DNA from: Flavobacterium sp. UBA6721
GTDB lineage: Bacteria; Bacteroidota; Bacteroidia; Flavobacteriales; Flavobacteriaceae
Direction: 5' to 3'
DNA: 64,000 nucleotides
Assembly: GCA_002454195.1 (NCBI GenBank)
Contig: DKIJ01000011.1
Span: forward strand, 58,857-122,856
Positions 34,879-42,910 of this stretch are shown here, one piece after another; position 1 is the first letter of the stretch, and the number at the start of each line of letters is the position of its first letter. A program made the translations under genes and the position numbers. Below the pieces are notes generated by a model. It was not told the origin of the DNA, did not search any database, and saw only the letters and a list, made by a program, of their open reading frames with translations.

Positions 34879-35145
34879 ATGGCTCACAAGAAAGGTGTCG
34901 GTAGTTCTAAGAATGGTAGAGAATCAGAATCGAAACGTTTAGGTGTTAAGATTTTTGGAGGACAAGCTGCTATCGCAGGGAACATCATCGTAAGACAAAG
35001 AGGTTCAAAACACAATCCAGGTGAAAATGTTTACATCAGTAAAGATCACACACTACATGCAAAAGTAGATGGAATTGTTAAGTTCCAAAAGAAAAGAGAT
35101 AACAAATCTTATGTTTCTATCCTTCCATTTGAAGTAGAAGCTTAA
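34879..35145 (+). CDS. rpmA: 50S ribosomal protein L27
   Basis: The 88-residue protein begins [20 protein letters not shown], the N-terminal tail that reaches the peptidyl transferase centre, and keeps the core [21 protein letters not shown]. It starts directly with MAHKKG, so it has no Firmicute-type cleaved leader. It is co-transcribed with rplU and followed by a strong terminator at 35164-35198. Confidence 0.97.
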   Translation: MAHKKGVGSSKNGRESESKRLGVKIFGGQAAIAGNIIVRQRGSKHNPGENVYISKDHTLHAKVDGIVKFQKKRDNKSYVSILPFEVEA

Positions 35146-35163
35146 TTGATTTTCTCAATTTAT

Positions 35164-35198
35164 TAAAAACCGTCCCGAGTAATCGAGACGGTTTTTTT
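35164..35198 (+). terminator. Rho-independent terminator of rplU-rpmA
   Basis: AAAACCGTC and GACGGTTTT enclose an inner CGA-GTAA-TCG hairpin and are followed by a run of T, about 20 bases after the rpmA stop. Confidence 0.92.
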
Positions 35199-35316
35199 GT
35201 GTTTTATTGTGCCGTTTTGAATAAATCCGAATTAATCATTGGAAGTTATGATAATAAGACACTAATGATTCCATTAGGCTTAATCCTGAATTTTAAAAAA
35301 ACAATGGTTAGATTTA

Positions 35317-35359
35317 CTTTATCGATTCCGCTTTTTCTAATGCGGAATTTGGGATAAAG
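35317..35359. other. Nested inverted repeat in the rpmA-OMP gap
   Basis: CTTTATC (35317-35323) pairs with GATAAAG (35353-35359), and inside it ATTCCGC (35325-35331) pairs with GCGGAAT (35342-35348) around a 10-base loop. There is no T-run on either strand, so it is not an ordinary terminator. The remaining sequence of the 325-base gap between rpmA and the outer-membrane gene holds only the two flanking terminators. Confidence 0.5.
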
Positions 35360-35401
35360 ATGTTTTTGTGTATCGTTATTTCAGGACGGATAACGTTTAA
35401 T

Positions 35402-35437
35402 GAAAAATCCCCTTCTTTTATAGAGAAAGGGATTTGT
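35402..35437 (-). terminator. Terminator of the outer-membrane beta-barrel gene
   Basis: On the minus strand AAATCCCTTTCT, a short loop and AGAAGGGGATTT are followed by T residues, about 35 bases past the stop codon at 35471. Confidence 0.75.
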
Positions 35438-35470
35438 TGTATTATATACTTGAATGATTAAAAAGGAAGG

Positions 35471-38278
35471 TTAATCCATCCTTCCTCCACCGAAGCCACC
35501 AAAACCACCACCGCCAAAACCACCCGGGCGATCCATACCTTCCATGTTCCTGAAATTTCGTCCAGGAGGTCTTTGTGTTCCCGAGAAATTTTGAATTTTA
35601 TACGTTAAAGAAAACATAGCATAGCGTTTTAATACGGTGTTTTCGTTATCGGTAACTGCAGTTGATGAAATATTTCGCGTAATACTTTGGTTTTGATTTA
35701 GAACGTCATAAATTTTGACTTTAGCAACAAAAGTTTTGTTCATGAAACTGTAGGATAAGCTGCTATTCCATAAATAAAAGTCTTGGTTGATAGAATTGTA
35801 AGTATATCCAAAATCATTACCCCAAGTCCAGTTAGTTGGCCAGTAACTTGTAGTTTGTAGATTAAGTCTATGAACTACATTTGATCTTGATCTAAGGGTA
35901 CTGATATCATATTTTGATTCATTGTATGAAAAATTATAAGAAGGAGCAACAGTGAAAAATTCTCCGTAATCATAATTCAAATAAATTCTTGGAGAAAATC
36001 CTATTGATTTAGCTCCATAAAGAATGGAGTTTGTGAATCCTTTTTCAAATCTATAATTAACATTTAAAGCAATTCCATAACGTAATAAGTTGGTTTCTTG
36101 TTTGATAGATTTGTTCCAGCTACCACCACCAGAAATGGAGTGGTTACCAGATATATTTGTGTAAGTTGTTGTTCTACTATTGTCAGAGTTATAAATGGCT
36201 GTGCTTATTACATCATTATAATTGTAATTTCCATTAATGTAAAAGTTGTATCCTGAGCGAGTTCGGAAATCAAAATTTCTATAATTCAAGTTTGCAGTAT
36301 GGGTTTCGCTAGTTAACAAGTCAGGATTACCAGTAACTGTATTCAAAGTATTGGATACATTTTCTACAGGTAATAATTGACTGGTGGATGGTACCGATTG
36401 ATTATAATTGTATCTAAATGTTAAATTTTTAGAACGATCTACACTATATCTAATTTGGGTACTTGCACTAGGTAAAATATATTTTTTGCTTAAATCTGTT
36501 GCTACTCCTTTATACAATGCATGGTTGTCGTATTGTAAAATGGATGTTGACGAATTGATGTCAAAAGTATATTTGTTTTTTTGAATTCTAAAACCAGCTT
36601 TTGGAGCAATACTATTTTGTTTTGAAGACATATAGGTAGTTTGTTCTTGATTAACAGAAGTGTAATTGTCATTACCTATATCATCAAAAGTTTTATTATC
36701 ATTGATGTTATTTTGGTAGTCATAAGACACTCCAATTCTAAAACGGATAGAATCTGTTACGGGTTCAGTAAATTCAATCTCAGCATTATAGGAATCGCTA
36801 TTGCTGCTGTTTTTGATATTTTGGTCACGAATAATACTTCTGTTTGTGGTATAGAAATTCGTTTCAGATCCAACAAAGTTATTAGAATCAGCGTTCGAAT
36901 TGTTGTTGTTGAATGATAAACTTAAATTTCTAGCTTTTTTTTCAAAAGACTTATTGAAATTTATTGCATTACTAAAATTTTTCGATTCATTTTTGTTCAT
37001 TGTTTTTGAAAACGCATCGTTTGCTAGAGTGTTGTTTGTTAAATTTTTACTCGAGCTGTTCGATTCAGAATTGCTATCGGATATAGATGAATTGAATTTT
37101 GGAGCAATAAATAATCGAATAGATGGTGATATCTTGTACTCAACCTCTAAGTTAGCTTTATTGCTAGTGTTTCCGTTGTTAGTATTCGATTTTGATTTGG
37201 TTTCAAAGAAATTCCCATCGGGTCTCAATTCAATAGAGTTTGAGCTGTTTTTGTTTTCCGTATTTGTATCTGAATAATCGTAGCTGGCATTGGTTTGGAA
37301 ATTTTTAAATAATTCATCTGAATAATTAAATCCTAACAAGTTTGATGTTGTAATACCATTTGCCTGACTTCTGTTTACAGAAGATCCACCACGGTTGTTT
37401 CTTCCGCCGCCCATGTTGTCAAAAACTTCATCCTGAGAAAATCCTTGCGCATTAATATTATTAGAGGAACCTAATAAACTAATTTTTCTATTGTTGTTAA
37501 AATAATTTACAATAAAACTCGATTCGTATCTATCATCAGTTCCATAGCCACCCATGAATTTTCCAAAATACCCTTTATTTTTATTGTCGTCAATAGTTAG
37601 GTTGATACTTGAATTGTCTGAAGCAGCTTGGTCTTTAGAATATTCTTCTTTTTTTGTCTTAAAATCAGATACCTGAACTTTATTAATTATTTCAGCAGGT
37701 AGGTTTTTTAACGCCATTGCGCCATCACGCCCAAAAAATGGTTTTCCGTTTACTAATACCTGCGTTACTTCTTTACCATTAGCGGTAATTTTCCCATCAT
37801 TGTCTACTTCAACTCCAGGCAGTTGTTTTAATAAAGCTTCCACATTGGCATCTGGACGTACTTTGAATAAAGAAGCTTTAAATTCTATAGTGTCGTTTTT
37901 AACTCTAATGGGAGGTTCTTCCGCTTTTACAGTTACTTCTTTCAGTGAGTTTACTGTTTCAGATAGGTAAATATTGCTGAAATCTTTATTAGCAGACACA
38001 CCATTTTGTTCTTCTGCAAAAGTATCGAAGCCCATAAAAGTTACTTTTAAGAACACTGGTTTGTCATTTTTTTTAACTGCAAAGCTAAAGTCTCCATTTT
38101 TATCGGTTAATGTATACTCTAAAACAGTTGAATCTTTTACCGTTGTAATATATACGGTAGCCAATTCTAATGGAAGTTGGTTGTTGATGTTGAGTACTTT
38201 TCCTTTTAAAATGTAGCTTTGAGCTGATGCATTTAAAGAAAACAGCAGTACGAATAGAAAAGATAAATATTTACACAT
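35471..38278 (-). CDS. TonB-receptor-like outer-membrane beta-barrel protein (carboxypeptidase-regulatory N-domain)
   Basis: The ATG at 38278 (MCKYLSFLFVLLF) gives 935 residues with a signal peptide ending in ASAQ; an ATG at 38311 adds 11 residues ahead of it. Residues about 30-110 form a CarboxypepD_reg-like beta-sandwich (LKGKVLNINNQLPLELATV), then a plug-like segment (VEALLKQLPGVEVDNDGKITANGKEV and VLVNGKPFFGRD), then a long Asn/Ser-rich barrel. It ends in a glycine-rich tail (GGFGGGGFGG). Proteins of this group share the TonB-dependent receptor fold; the ligand is unknown and no SusD partner is adjacent. Confidence 0.85.
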   Translation of the reverse strand: MCKYLSFLFVLLFSLNASAQSYILKGKVLNINNQLPLELATVYITTVKDSTVLEYTLTDKNGDFSFAVKKNDKPVFLKVTFMGFDTFAEEQNGVSANKDFSNIYLSETVNSLKEVTVKAEEPPIRVKNDTIEFKASLFKVRPDANVEALLKQLPGVEVDNDGKITANGKEVTQVLVNGKPFFGRDGAMALKNLPAEIINKVQVSDFKTKKEEYSKDQAASDNSSINLTIDDNKNKGYFGKFMGGYGTDDRYESSFIVNYFNNNRKISLLGSSNNINAQGFSQDEVFDNMGGGRNNRGGSSVNRSQANGITTSNLLGFNYSDELFKNFQTNASYDYSDTNTENKNSSNSIELRPDGNFFETKSKSNTNNGNTSNKANLEVEYKISPSIRLFIAPKFNSSISDSNSESNSSSKNLTNNTLANDAFSKTMNKNESKNFSNAINFNKSFEKKARNLSLSFNNNNSNADSNNFVGSETNFYTTNRSIIRDQNIKNSSNSDSYNAEIEFTEPVTDSIRFRIGVSYDYQNNINDNKTFDDIGNDNYTSVNQEQTTYMSSKQNSIAPKAGFRIQKNKYTFDINSSTSILQYDNHALYKGVATDLSKKYILPSASTQIRYSVDRSKNLTFRYNYNQSVPSTSQLLPVENVSNTLNTVTGNPDLLTSETHTANLNYRNFDFRTRSGYNFYINGNYNYNDVISTAIYNSDNSRTTTYTNISGNHSISGGGSWNKSIKQETNLLRYGIALNVNYRFEKGFTNSILYGAKSIGFSPRIYLNYDYGEFFTVAPSYNFSYNESKYDISTLRSRSNVVHRLNLQTTSYWPTNWTWGNDFGYTYNSINQDFYLWNSSLSYSFMNKTFVAKVKIYDVLNQNQSITRNISSTAVTDNENTVLKRYAMFSLTYKIQNFSGTQRPPGRNFRNMEGMDRPGGFGGGGFGGFGGGRMD

Positions 38279-38385
38279 AATAAATAGGTTAAACTTATCG
38301 TAAGATGTCATTTAACAGGAAAGGTTTAATTATAAGTGTAAAATTTATATTTATTTTTTTATAAGTATTAAAAAAGTTAGTATAA

Positions 38386-38420
38386 ACTAAAAAACCCTCA
38401 CATTACTGTAAGGGTTTTGA
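38386..38420 (-). terminator. Terminator of ahcY
   Basis: AAAACCCT and AGGGTTTT with a short inner stem (TTACTGTAA region) lie between the ahcY stop and the outer-membrane gene, with A/T runs on both sides. Confidence 0.7.
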
Positions 38421-38430
38421 AAATTATAGT

Positions 38431-38470
38431 GAGATTGCTTCGTTCCGATAGTTATCGGAACTCGAAATGA
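38431..38470 (-). repeat. REP-like palindromic repeat directly after ahcY
   Basis: On the minus strand the sequence starts GGTCATTTCGAGTTCCGATA and ends CGGAACGAAGCAATCTC, with a perfect palindrome GTTCCGATAGTTATCGGAAC (38442-38461). The flanks resemble the widespread GTCATTGCGAGGAACGAAGC-type bacterial interspersed repeat. It touches the ahcY stop codon (38472-38474). Confidence 0.6.
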
Positions 38471-38471
38471 C

Positions 38472-39788
38472 CTAGTATCTGTAATATTCTGGTTTGAATG
38501 GGCCTTCAACAGCAACACCGATATAATCAGCTTGTTCTTGAGAAAGTACTTCCAATTCTACGCTTAATTTTTTAAGGTGTAAAGCAGCCACTTTTTCATC
38601 CAAATGTTTTGGTAACATATATACTTCGTTTCCGTAAGCAGCTGAGTTATTCCAAAGTTCGATTTGAGCTAAAGTTTGGTTTGAGAAAGAGTTAGACATT
38701 ACAAATGATGGGTGACCAGTTGCACATCCTAAGTTTACCAAACGACCTTCAGCCAAGATGATAATTTCTTTTCCTTCTACATTGTAAATATCAACTTGTG
38801 GTTTAACTTCTGATTTAGTAGCTCCATAGTTAGCGTTCAACCAAGCCATATCAATTTCGTTATCGAAGTGTCCGATGTTACAAACAATAGCTTTGTCTTT
38901 CATTTTTAAGAAGTGTTCCCCTCTTACAATGTTAAAGTTACCAGTTGTAGTGATGATGATATCAGCGTTATCCACTACAGTATCTAAACGTTTTACTTCA
39001 TAACCGTCCATTGCAGCTTGTAAAGCACAAATTGGGTCGATTTCAGTAACTGTTACGATAGAACCAGCTCCACGGAAAGAAGCAGCAGTTCCTTTTCCTA
39101 CGTCACCGTATCCACAAACAACAACTCTTTTTCCAGCTAACATAACGTCAGTAGCACGACGTACAGCATCAACAGCCGACTCTTTACATCCGTATTTGTT
39201 ATCAAATTTAGATTTAGTAACCGAATCATTTACGTTGATTGCAGGCATTACCAAAGTTCCGTTTTTCATTCTTTCGTATAAACGGTGAACTCCTGTTGTA
39301 GTTTCTTCAGAAAGTCCTTTGATATCTGCAGTTAATTCTGGGTAACGGTCAAAAACCATATTAGTTAAGTCTCCACCATCATCCAAAATCATGTTCAATG
39401 GTTTTCTGTCTTCACCAAAGAATAATGTTTGTTCAATACACCAGTCAAATTCTTCTTCGTTAAGACCTTTCCATGCATAAACCGGAATTCCGGCAGCAGC
39501 AATTGCAGCAGCAGCGTGGTCCTGAGTAGAGAAAATGTTACAAGAAGACCAAGTAACTTCAGCTCCTAAAGCAACCAAAGTTTCAATTAACACAGCAGTT
39601 TGGATAGTCATGTGTAAACATCCTGCAATACGAGCTCCTTTTAAAGGTTGGCTTGGACCGTACTCTTCACGAATTGCCATTAATCCTGGCATTTCAGCTT
39701 CAGCTAATTGAATTTCTTTTCTTCCCCATTCAGCCAAAGCAATGTCTTTAACTTTGTATGGTACATATGGAATTGTTGTAGTACTCAT
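38472..39788 (-). CDS. ahcY: S-adenosylhomocysteine hydrolase
   Basis: The 438-residue enzyme hydrolyses S-adenosylhomocysteine to adenosine and homocysteine, completing the methyl cycle. The NAD-binding motif [15 protein letters not shown] is near residue 220, substrate-binding [24 protein letters not shown] near residue 75, and the C-terminal tyrosines (PEYYRY) that reach the partner subunit's cofactor are intact. It is a single gene with a predicted -7 box at 39820-39827. The leader is too short for a SAH riboswitch. Confidence 0.96.
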   Translation of the reverse strand: MSTTTIPYVPYKVKDIALAEWGRKEIQLAEAEMPGLMAIREEYGPSQPLKGARIAGCLHMTIQTAVLIETLVALGAEVTWSSCNIFSTQDHAAAAIAAAGIPVYAWKGLNEEEFDWCIEQTLFFGEDRKPLNMILDDGGDLTNMVFDRYPELTADIKGLSEETTTGVHRLYERMKNGTLVMPAINVNDSVTKSKFDNKYGCKESAVDAVRRATDVMLAGKRVVVCGYGDVGKGTAASFRGAGSIVTVTEIDPICALQAAMDGYEVKRLDTVVDNADIIITTTGNFNIVRGEHFLKMKDKAIVCNIGHFDNEIDMAWLNANYGATKSEVKPQVDIYNVEGKEIIILAEGRLVNLGCATGHPSFVMSNSFSNQTLAQIELWNNSAAYGNEVYMLPKHLDEKVAALHLKKLSVELEVLSQEQADYIGVAVEGPFKPEYYRY

Positions 39789-39819
39789 TTATAGTATATT
39801 TGTAATTATAAATTTTTTG

Positions 39820-39827
39820 CAAAATTA
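39820..39827 (-). promoter_or_regulatory. Predicted -7 box of ahcY
   Basis: TAATTTTG on the minus strand gives a leader of about 25 bases before ATG 39788. No -33 TTG is evident. Confidence 0.45.
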
Positions 39828-39914
39828 CATAATAACTTTAGAATTAAACTAATCTATCTAATATTTATGAATTGTTTAAGGTCTTAATAGTTAGAACTTT
39901 AGTTTGAGAATATT

Positions 39915-40000
39915 TTTTAGAAGCTATTCCTGCTGTACGCTGTATCTTTTCCAGGCTAAAGAAGCCTGAAAAAGGATGTCGCTTCCATCAGGGCTAAAAA
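39915..40000 (-). repeat. Structured dispersed intergenic element, copy B
   Basis: On the minus strand the blocks read TTAGCCCTGATGGAAGCGAC, ATCC, a hairpin (CAGGC, loop, GCCTG), GAAAAGATACAGCG, ACAGCAGGAA and TAGCTTC. This is the same order as copy A at 11926-12009. The rest of this 325-base gap (40001-40113) holds AGAAAGC tandem units (40011-40040) and a TAACCCATAACTCA repeat; no gene is visible. Confidence 0.65.
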
Positions 40001-40010
40001 GAGAGTAGGC

Positions 40011-40110
40011 AGAAAGCAGAAAGCAGAGAACAGAAAGCAAAAAAAATAAAAGATACTTTTTTAAACATACCTCAAACACCTAGCACTTAACTTATAACCC
40101 ATAACTCAAA
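40011..40110. repeat. AGAAAGC tandem units and a TAACCCATAACTCA repeat upstream of the PPTase gene
   Basis: GCAGAAAGCAGAAAGCAGAG and ACAGAAAGC form about four degenerate 7-base units. TTATAACCCATAACTCA (40091-40107) belongs to the same family as the inverted repeat at 31361-31430 and stops four bases before the ATG of the next gene. Confidence 0.5.
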
Positions 40111-40113
40111 AGA

Positions 40114-40746
40114 ATGCCTTTATTTAAAAAGATAGAATTTAACGCTACTACACAAGTATACATTTGGAAAATAACCGAATCTTTCGAACAATTGTCTCAG
40201 GAAGTACAGTTAAATCCAGTATGTCAAGAGCGCATTTTGAATATGAAATCAGAAATGCATCAACGTGGTTTTTTAAGTGTACGTAAATTACTAAACGAAG
40301 CGGGCTATACCGATTTTGACTTGTATTATGATGAATTTGGTAAGCCTCATTTACAGGACGGGAAACATATTTCTATAACCCATTCTCACGAATTTTCATC
40401 AATTATTGTAAGCGACGAAGTAGTAGGAATAGATATCGAATTGCAACGAGAAAAAATCATCCGTATTGCTGATAAATTTTGTGATGCCGAGTTACAATAT
40501 TTAAACAAAGAAGCTATTTCAGAATACATTAAAAAATTAACAGTAATCTGGGGAGCCAAAGAAGCTATTTTTAAAATTCAAAACGAAAAAGGAATCAGTT
40601 TTAAAGATCATATTGCTGTTAATACTTTCGATTTAAATCAAACCGAAACTATTGCTAATCTTAATTTTTCAGGTTTAAATAAAACATTTAAAATTTACTT
40701 TGAAGAAATTGAAAATTTTACGTTAGTGTATGCTTTAGTCAAATAA
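40114..40746 (+). CDS. 4'-phosphopantetheinyl transferase superfamily protein
   Basis: The 210-residue protein has the Sfp-type motifs: ISITHSHEFSSIIVS (residues about 88-102), VVGIDIELQREKI (Mg-binding D and E) and WGAKEAIFKI (K and E). Such enzymes load the phosphopantetheine arm onto acyl carrier proteins. At this length it belongs to the Sfp/AcpT group, not the small AcpS group. It stands alone and ends one base from the convergent hemoglobin gene's stop. The carrier-protein partner is not in the window. Confidence 0.85.
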   Translation: MPLFKKIEFNATTQVYIWKITESFEQLSQEVQLNPVCQERILNMKSEMHQRGFLSVRKLLNEAGYTDFDLYYDEFGKPHLQDGKHISITHSHEFSSIIVSDEVVGIDIELQREKIIRIADKFCDAELQYLNKEAISEYIKKLTVIWGAKEAIFKIQNEKGISFKDHIAVNTFDLNQTETIANLNFSGLNKTFKIYFEEIENFTLVYALVK

Positions 40747-40747
40747 T

Positions 40748-41140
40748 CTATGCCGATACACTTCGGTTTTTAAACATGTTGAGGTAAAAAAAGCTTCCCA
40801 TTTTTCGTGCTCTATCTTTTAAAAGACTTGTATTGTCTCCTTGATATAATTCATCTAAGGTTTGAAACCAATAATTTAACCAAATACCAAATTCGTTAGC
40901 GCTAATTTGACTATTAAAATATTCGTCTACTTTGTTATGAACGGCAATTGGATTGCCTTTGTATTTACGGATGCCGAATAAATTAGTTTCCCAAAAATCA
41001 ATTAGCTTTTCTAGGTGGGAGTCCCAGTCAGCAATGAGTACGTTAAAATAAGGACTAATTTCCTCATCAGCCCTTATTTTATCATAGAATTGATGTATTA
41101 GAACCGAAATATCAGCTCTGTTTTCAATGTCTTTTTTCAT
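40748..41140 (-). CDS. Group III truncated hemoglobin
   Basis: The 130-residue globin has the group III pattern: PYFNVLIADWDSHLEKLIDFWETNLFG, the proximal histidine F8 in VHNKVDEYF, and ISANEFGIWLNYWFQTLDELY. Group III globins are tied to NO and oxygen handling in other bacteria. Its start codon is directly adjacent to the stop of the small membrane gene, so they are one operon. A Crp/Fnr gene lies just upstream, with an Fnr-like inverted repeat at 41470-41491, suggesting control by nitrosative or oxygen signals. Confidence 0.88.
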   Translation of the reverse strand: MKKDIENRADISVLIHQFYDKIRADEEISPYFNVLIADWDSHLEKLIDFWETNLFGIRKYKGNPIAVHNKVDEYFNSQISANEFGIWLNYWFQTLDELYQGDNTSLLKDRARKMGSFFYLNMFKNRSVSA

Positions 41141-41422
41141 TTATAAATTGTTTATAATGATGAAGAATACGCTTGAAATCATGCTTAACAAAACGGCATT
41201 AAAAACAACTTTATGTTTCATTTGTGCTAAAATAGAGGTGTTAGCAATCATGCTAATGAAAACAACAAGAACGAGTTGAATCATTTGTGTTATAGATGTT
41301 CCGTTAGCTAATACAGCCATTGCAGCAGCTCCGCCTAAACAGCTTTGTACTAGGATACTTAATGAAGCAGATGCAAAATAATTAGTATCAAATTTTTCGA
41401 AGGAGTTGTTGTAAAGTGTCAT
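41141..41422 (-). CDS. Small membrane protein linked to the truncated hemoglobin
   Basis: The 93-residue protein has three hydrophobic segments (residues about 16-42, 46-64 and 72-90) and a short polar N-terminus (MTLYNNSFEKFDTNYFASAS). I do not recognise the family. It is translationally adjacent to the hemoglobin and is the first gene after the predicted promoter at 41443-41450. A helper role for heme, NO or oxygen sensing is only inferred from context. Confidence 0.75.
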   Translation of the reverse strand: MTLYNNSFEKFDTNYFASASLSILVQSCLGGAAAMAVLANGTSITQMIQLVLVVFISMIANTSILAQMKHKVVFNAVLLSMISSVFFIIINNL

Positions 41423-41442
41423 AATGATTTGTTTTAATAATA

Positions 41443-41450
41443 CAAAATTA
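41443..41450 (-). promoter_or_regulatory. Predicted -7 box of the membrane protein-hemoglobin operon
   Basis: TAATTTTG on the minus strand, 20 bases upstream of the ATG at 41422. There is no TTG -33 element, as expected for a promoter that needs an activator. Confidence 0.6.
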
Positions 41451-41469
41451 AAACGGCTTGCAGGTCGTA

Positions 41470-41491
41470 TTTTATGACTTAAATCATAAAA
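41470..41491. promoter_or_regulatory. Predicted Crp/Fnr-family operator
   Basis: TTTTATGA, a six-base spacer CTTAAA and TCATAAAA form a perfect 8-bp inverted repeat similar in shape to the Fnr site TTGAT-N4-ATCAA. Its centre (41480.5) lies about 41 bases upstream of the start site implied by the -7 box at 41443-41450, the classic class II activator position. It ends 5 bases past the Crp/Fnr gene's stop. Confidence 0.6.
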
Positions 41492-41496
41492 CGAAA

Positions 41497-42093
41497 TTAT
41501 CGGTACACTTTTCGGTTAATTATTTTCAAATCGCCTTTTTTCTCCAGTGATTTAATGGCTCTGATTACGGTTTCTACCCGCAATCCGGTTAAATCGGCTA
41601 TTTGCTGGCGGGTAAAATGAATATGAAAACCGGCCGTTTCTTTCTTGAAATTCAATTGTTTTATCGAATAATCAATTAGTCTTAAAATGCGATGTTCGGG
41701 ATCCTGTGAGGAAATTTCAGCTGCCATTACCGATTTGTAATACAATCGTTGGGAAAGATTTTTGATGAATTTTAAACTAATATCTGAATGATTTTGCAGC
41801 AAATCCAATAATTGGTTTTTGGTAATCACAATCAATTCGGTGTCAGTAACAGCAACCGCATTGGCGGGATAAACTTGTTCAATAAATAAGGGAGGTTCGC
41901 CAAAACATTGGTTTTCATAGAAAATTCCCTGAATAAATTCTTTGCCTTCTTCGTTATAATTATTCATTTTTACTTCGCCCGAAATGATTTGGAAATACTG
42001 TAAAGCCAGATTTCCTTCTTTGAAAATAAAATCACTGTTTTTATAATTTTTTCTAATTCCGCCATATTTTTCGAGTAAAGTAACAGTAATCAT
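41497..42093 (-). CDS. Crp/Fnr family transcriptional regulator
   Basis: The 198-residue protein has an N-terminal cyclic-nucleotide-type beta-barrel (residues 15-120; DFIFKEGN, GEVKMNNYNEEGKEFIQGIF, FGEPPLF) and a C-terminal winged helix-turn-helix (FTRQQIADLTGLRVETVIRAIKSLEKKGDL). It has only one cysteine (in QCFGE), so the Fnr-type 4Fe-4S cluster is excluded; heme or small-molecule sensing is possible. It lies upstream of the membrane protein-hemoglobin operon on the same strand and is a strong candidate to regulate it through the repeat at 41470-41491. Confidence 0.88.
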   Translation of the reverse strand: MITVTLLEKYGGIRKNYKNSDFIFKEGNLALQYFQIISGEVKMNNYNEEGKEFIQGIFYENQCFGEPPLFIEQVYPANAVAVTDTELIVITKNQLLDLLQNHSDISLKFIKNLSQRLYYKSVMAAEISSQDPEHRILRLIDYSIKQLNFKKETAGFHIHFTRQQIADLTGLRVETVIRAIKSLEKKGDLKIINRKVYR

Positions 42094-42184
42094 AAGGAAG
42101 AAATTTTAGTGTTTTTAGCTGTTAACAAAGATAATTGTTTCAAAATGGTTCCGGTACTGTAAAAACTTTTTACTTTTACCTCAG

Positions 42185-42910
42185 ATGAAAAATAATACCA
42201 TATATCAGGAAATCCTTCAGGCGAAGTTAGTGCGCAAGCAATTATTAGCGATTCTTTTAGATCCTGATAAAATAGTTTGGGAAAGTCTGCCGGAATTGAT
42301 TTTTAAGATTAATCAATCGCCGGCAACGCATGTTTTTATTGGTGGAAGCCATGTTGGTACTACAATTTTGGATGATTTGATTGTTAGAATTAAAGAAGAT
42401 TGTACTTTGCCCATTGTTCTTTTTCCAGGTCATCCTTCTCAAATTTCAAAATATGCAGATGGGATTTTGTTTTTAACATTATTGTCAGGCCGAAATCCCG
42501 ATTATTTAATAGCGCATCAGGTAAATGCAGCGCCAATTTTGAAGCAAACTCAATTGGAAATTATTTCCACAGGGTATATTTTGATTGAAAGTGGTACAAC
42601 AACAGCCGTGGAGCGTGTAAGTAATACTAAACCGATTGATAGGAATAATTTAGATTTGGTTTTGGCAACCGCTTTGGCAGGCGAAATGTTGGGTAATAAA
42701 CTAATTTATTTGGAAGCCGGTAGTGGCGCACAACAAGCTGTTCCCCAAGAAATGATTGCTGCTGTGGCTCAAAATAGTTCTATTCCACTTATTGTAGGTG
42801 GAGGAATTATAGACACACAAGGAATTCAAAATGCCTATGATTCTGGAGCTGACTTAGTAGTGATAGGTACTGCTTTTGAAAGAAATAGTAATTTTTTTAA
42901 CGAACAATAA
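42185..42910 (+). CDS. Geranylgeranylglyceryl phosphate synthase family protein (PcrB-like)
   Basis: The 241-residue TIM barrel keeps the GGGPS features LLDPDK near the start, FIGGSHV, the polyprenyl-tunnel segment LFLTLLSGRNPDYLI, YLEAGSGAQQAV and the phosphate-binding IVGGGI...GADLVVIGTAFE. In archaea it joins glycerol-1-phosphate to geranylgeranyl diphosphate for ether lipids; bacterial homologs in Bacteroidetes form a separate group whose product is less clear. Its stop codon abuts the pnuC start, so the two are one operon, though a functional tie is not evident. Confidence 0.87.
   Translation: MKNNTIYQEILQAKLVRKQLLAILLDPDKIVWESLPELIFKINQSPATHVFIGGSHVGTTILDDLIVRIKEDCTLPIVLFPGHPSQISKYADGILFLTLLSGRNPDYLIAHQVNAAPILKQTQLEIISTGYILIESGTTTAVERVSNTKPIDRNNLDLVLATALAGEMLGNKLIYLEAGSGAQQAVPQEMIAAVAQNSSIPLIVGGGIIDTQGIQNAYDSGADLVVIGTAFERNSNFFNEQ

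Noticed and set aside
36641-37277. Plus-strand open frames inside the outer-membrane beta-barrel gene
   Set aside because: They are antisense to a long, well-supported coding frame, have no homology I recognise and reflect the Asn/Ser-rich composition of the barrel.
39789-39815. SAH or SAM riboswitch ahead of ahcY
   Set aside because: The predicted leader is about 25 bases, too short, and no conserved motif is present.
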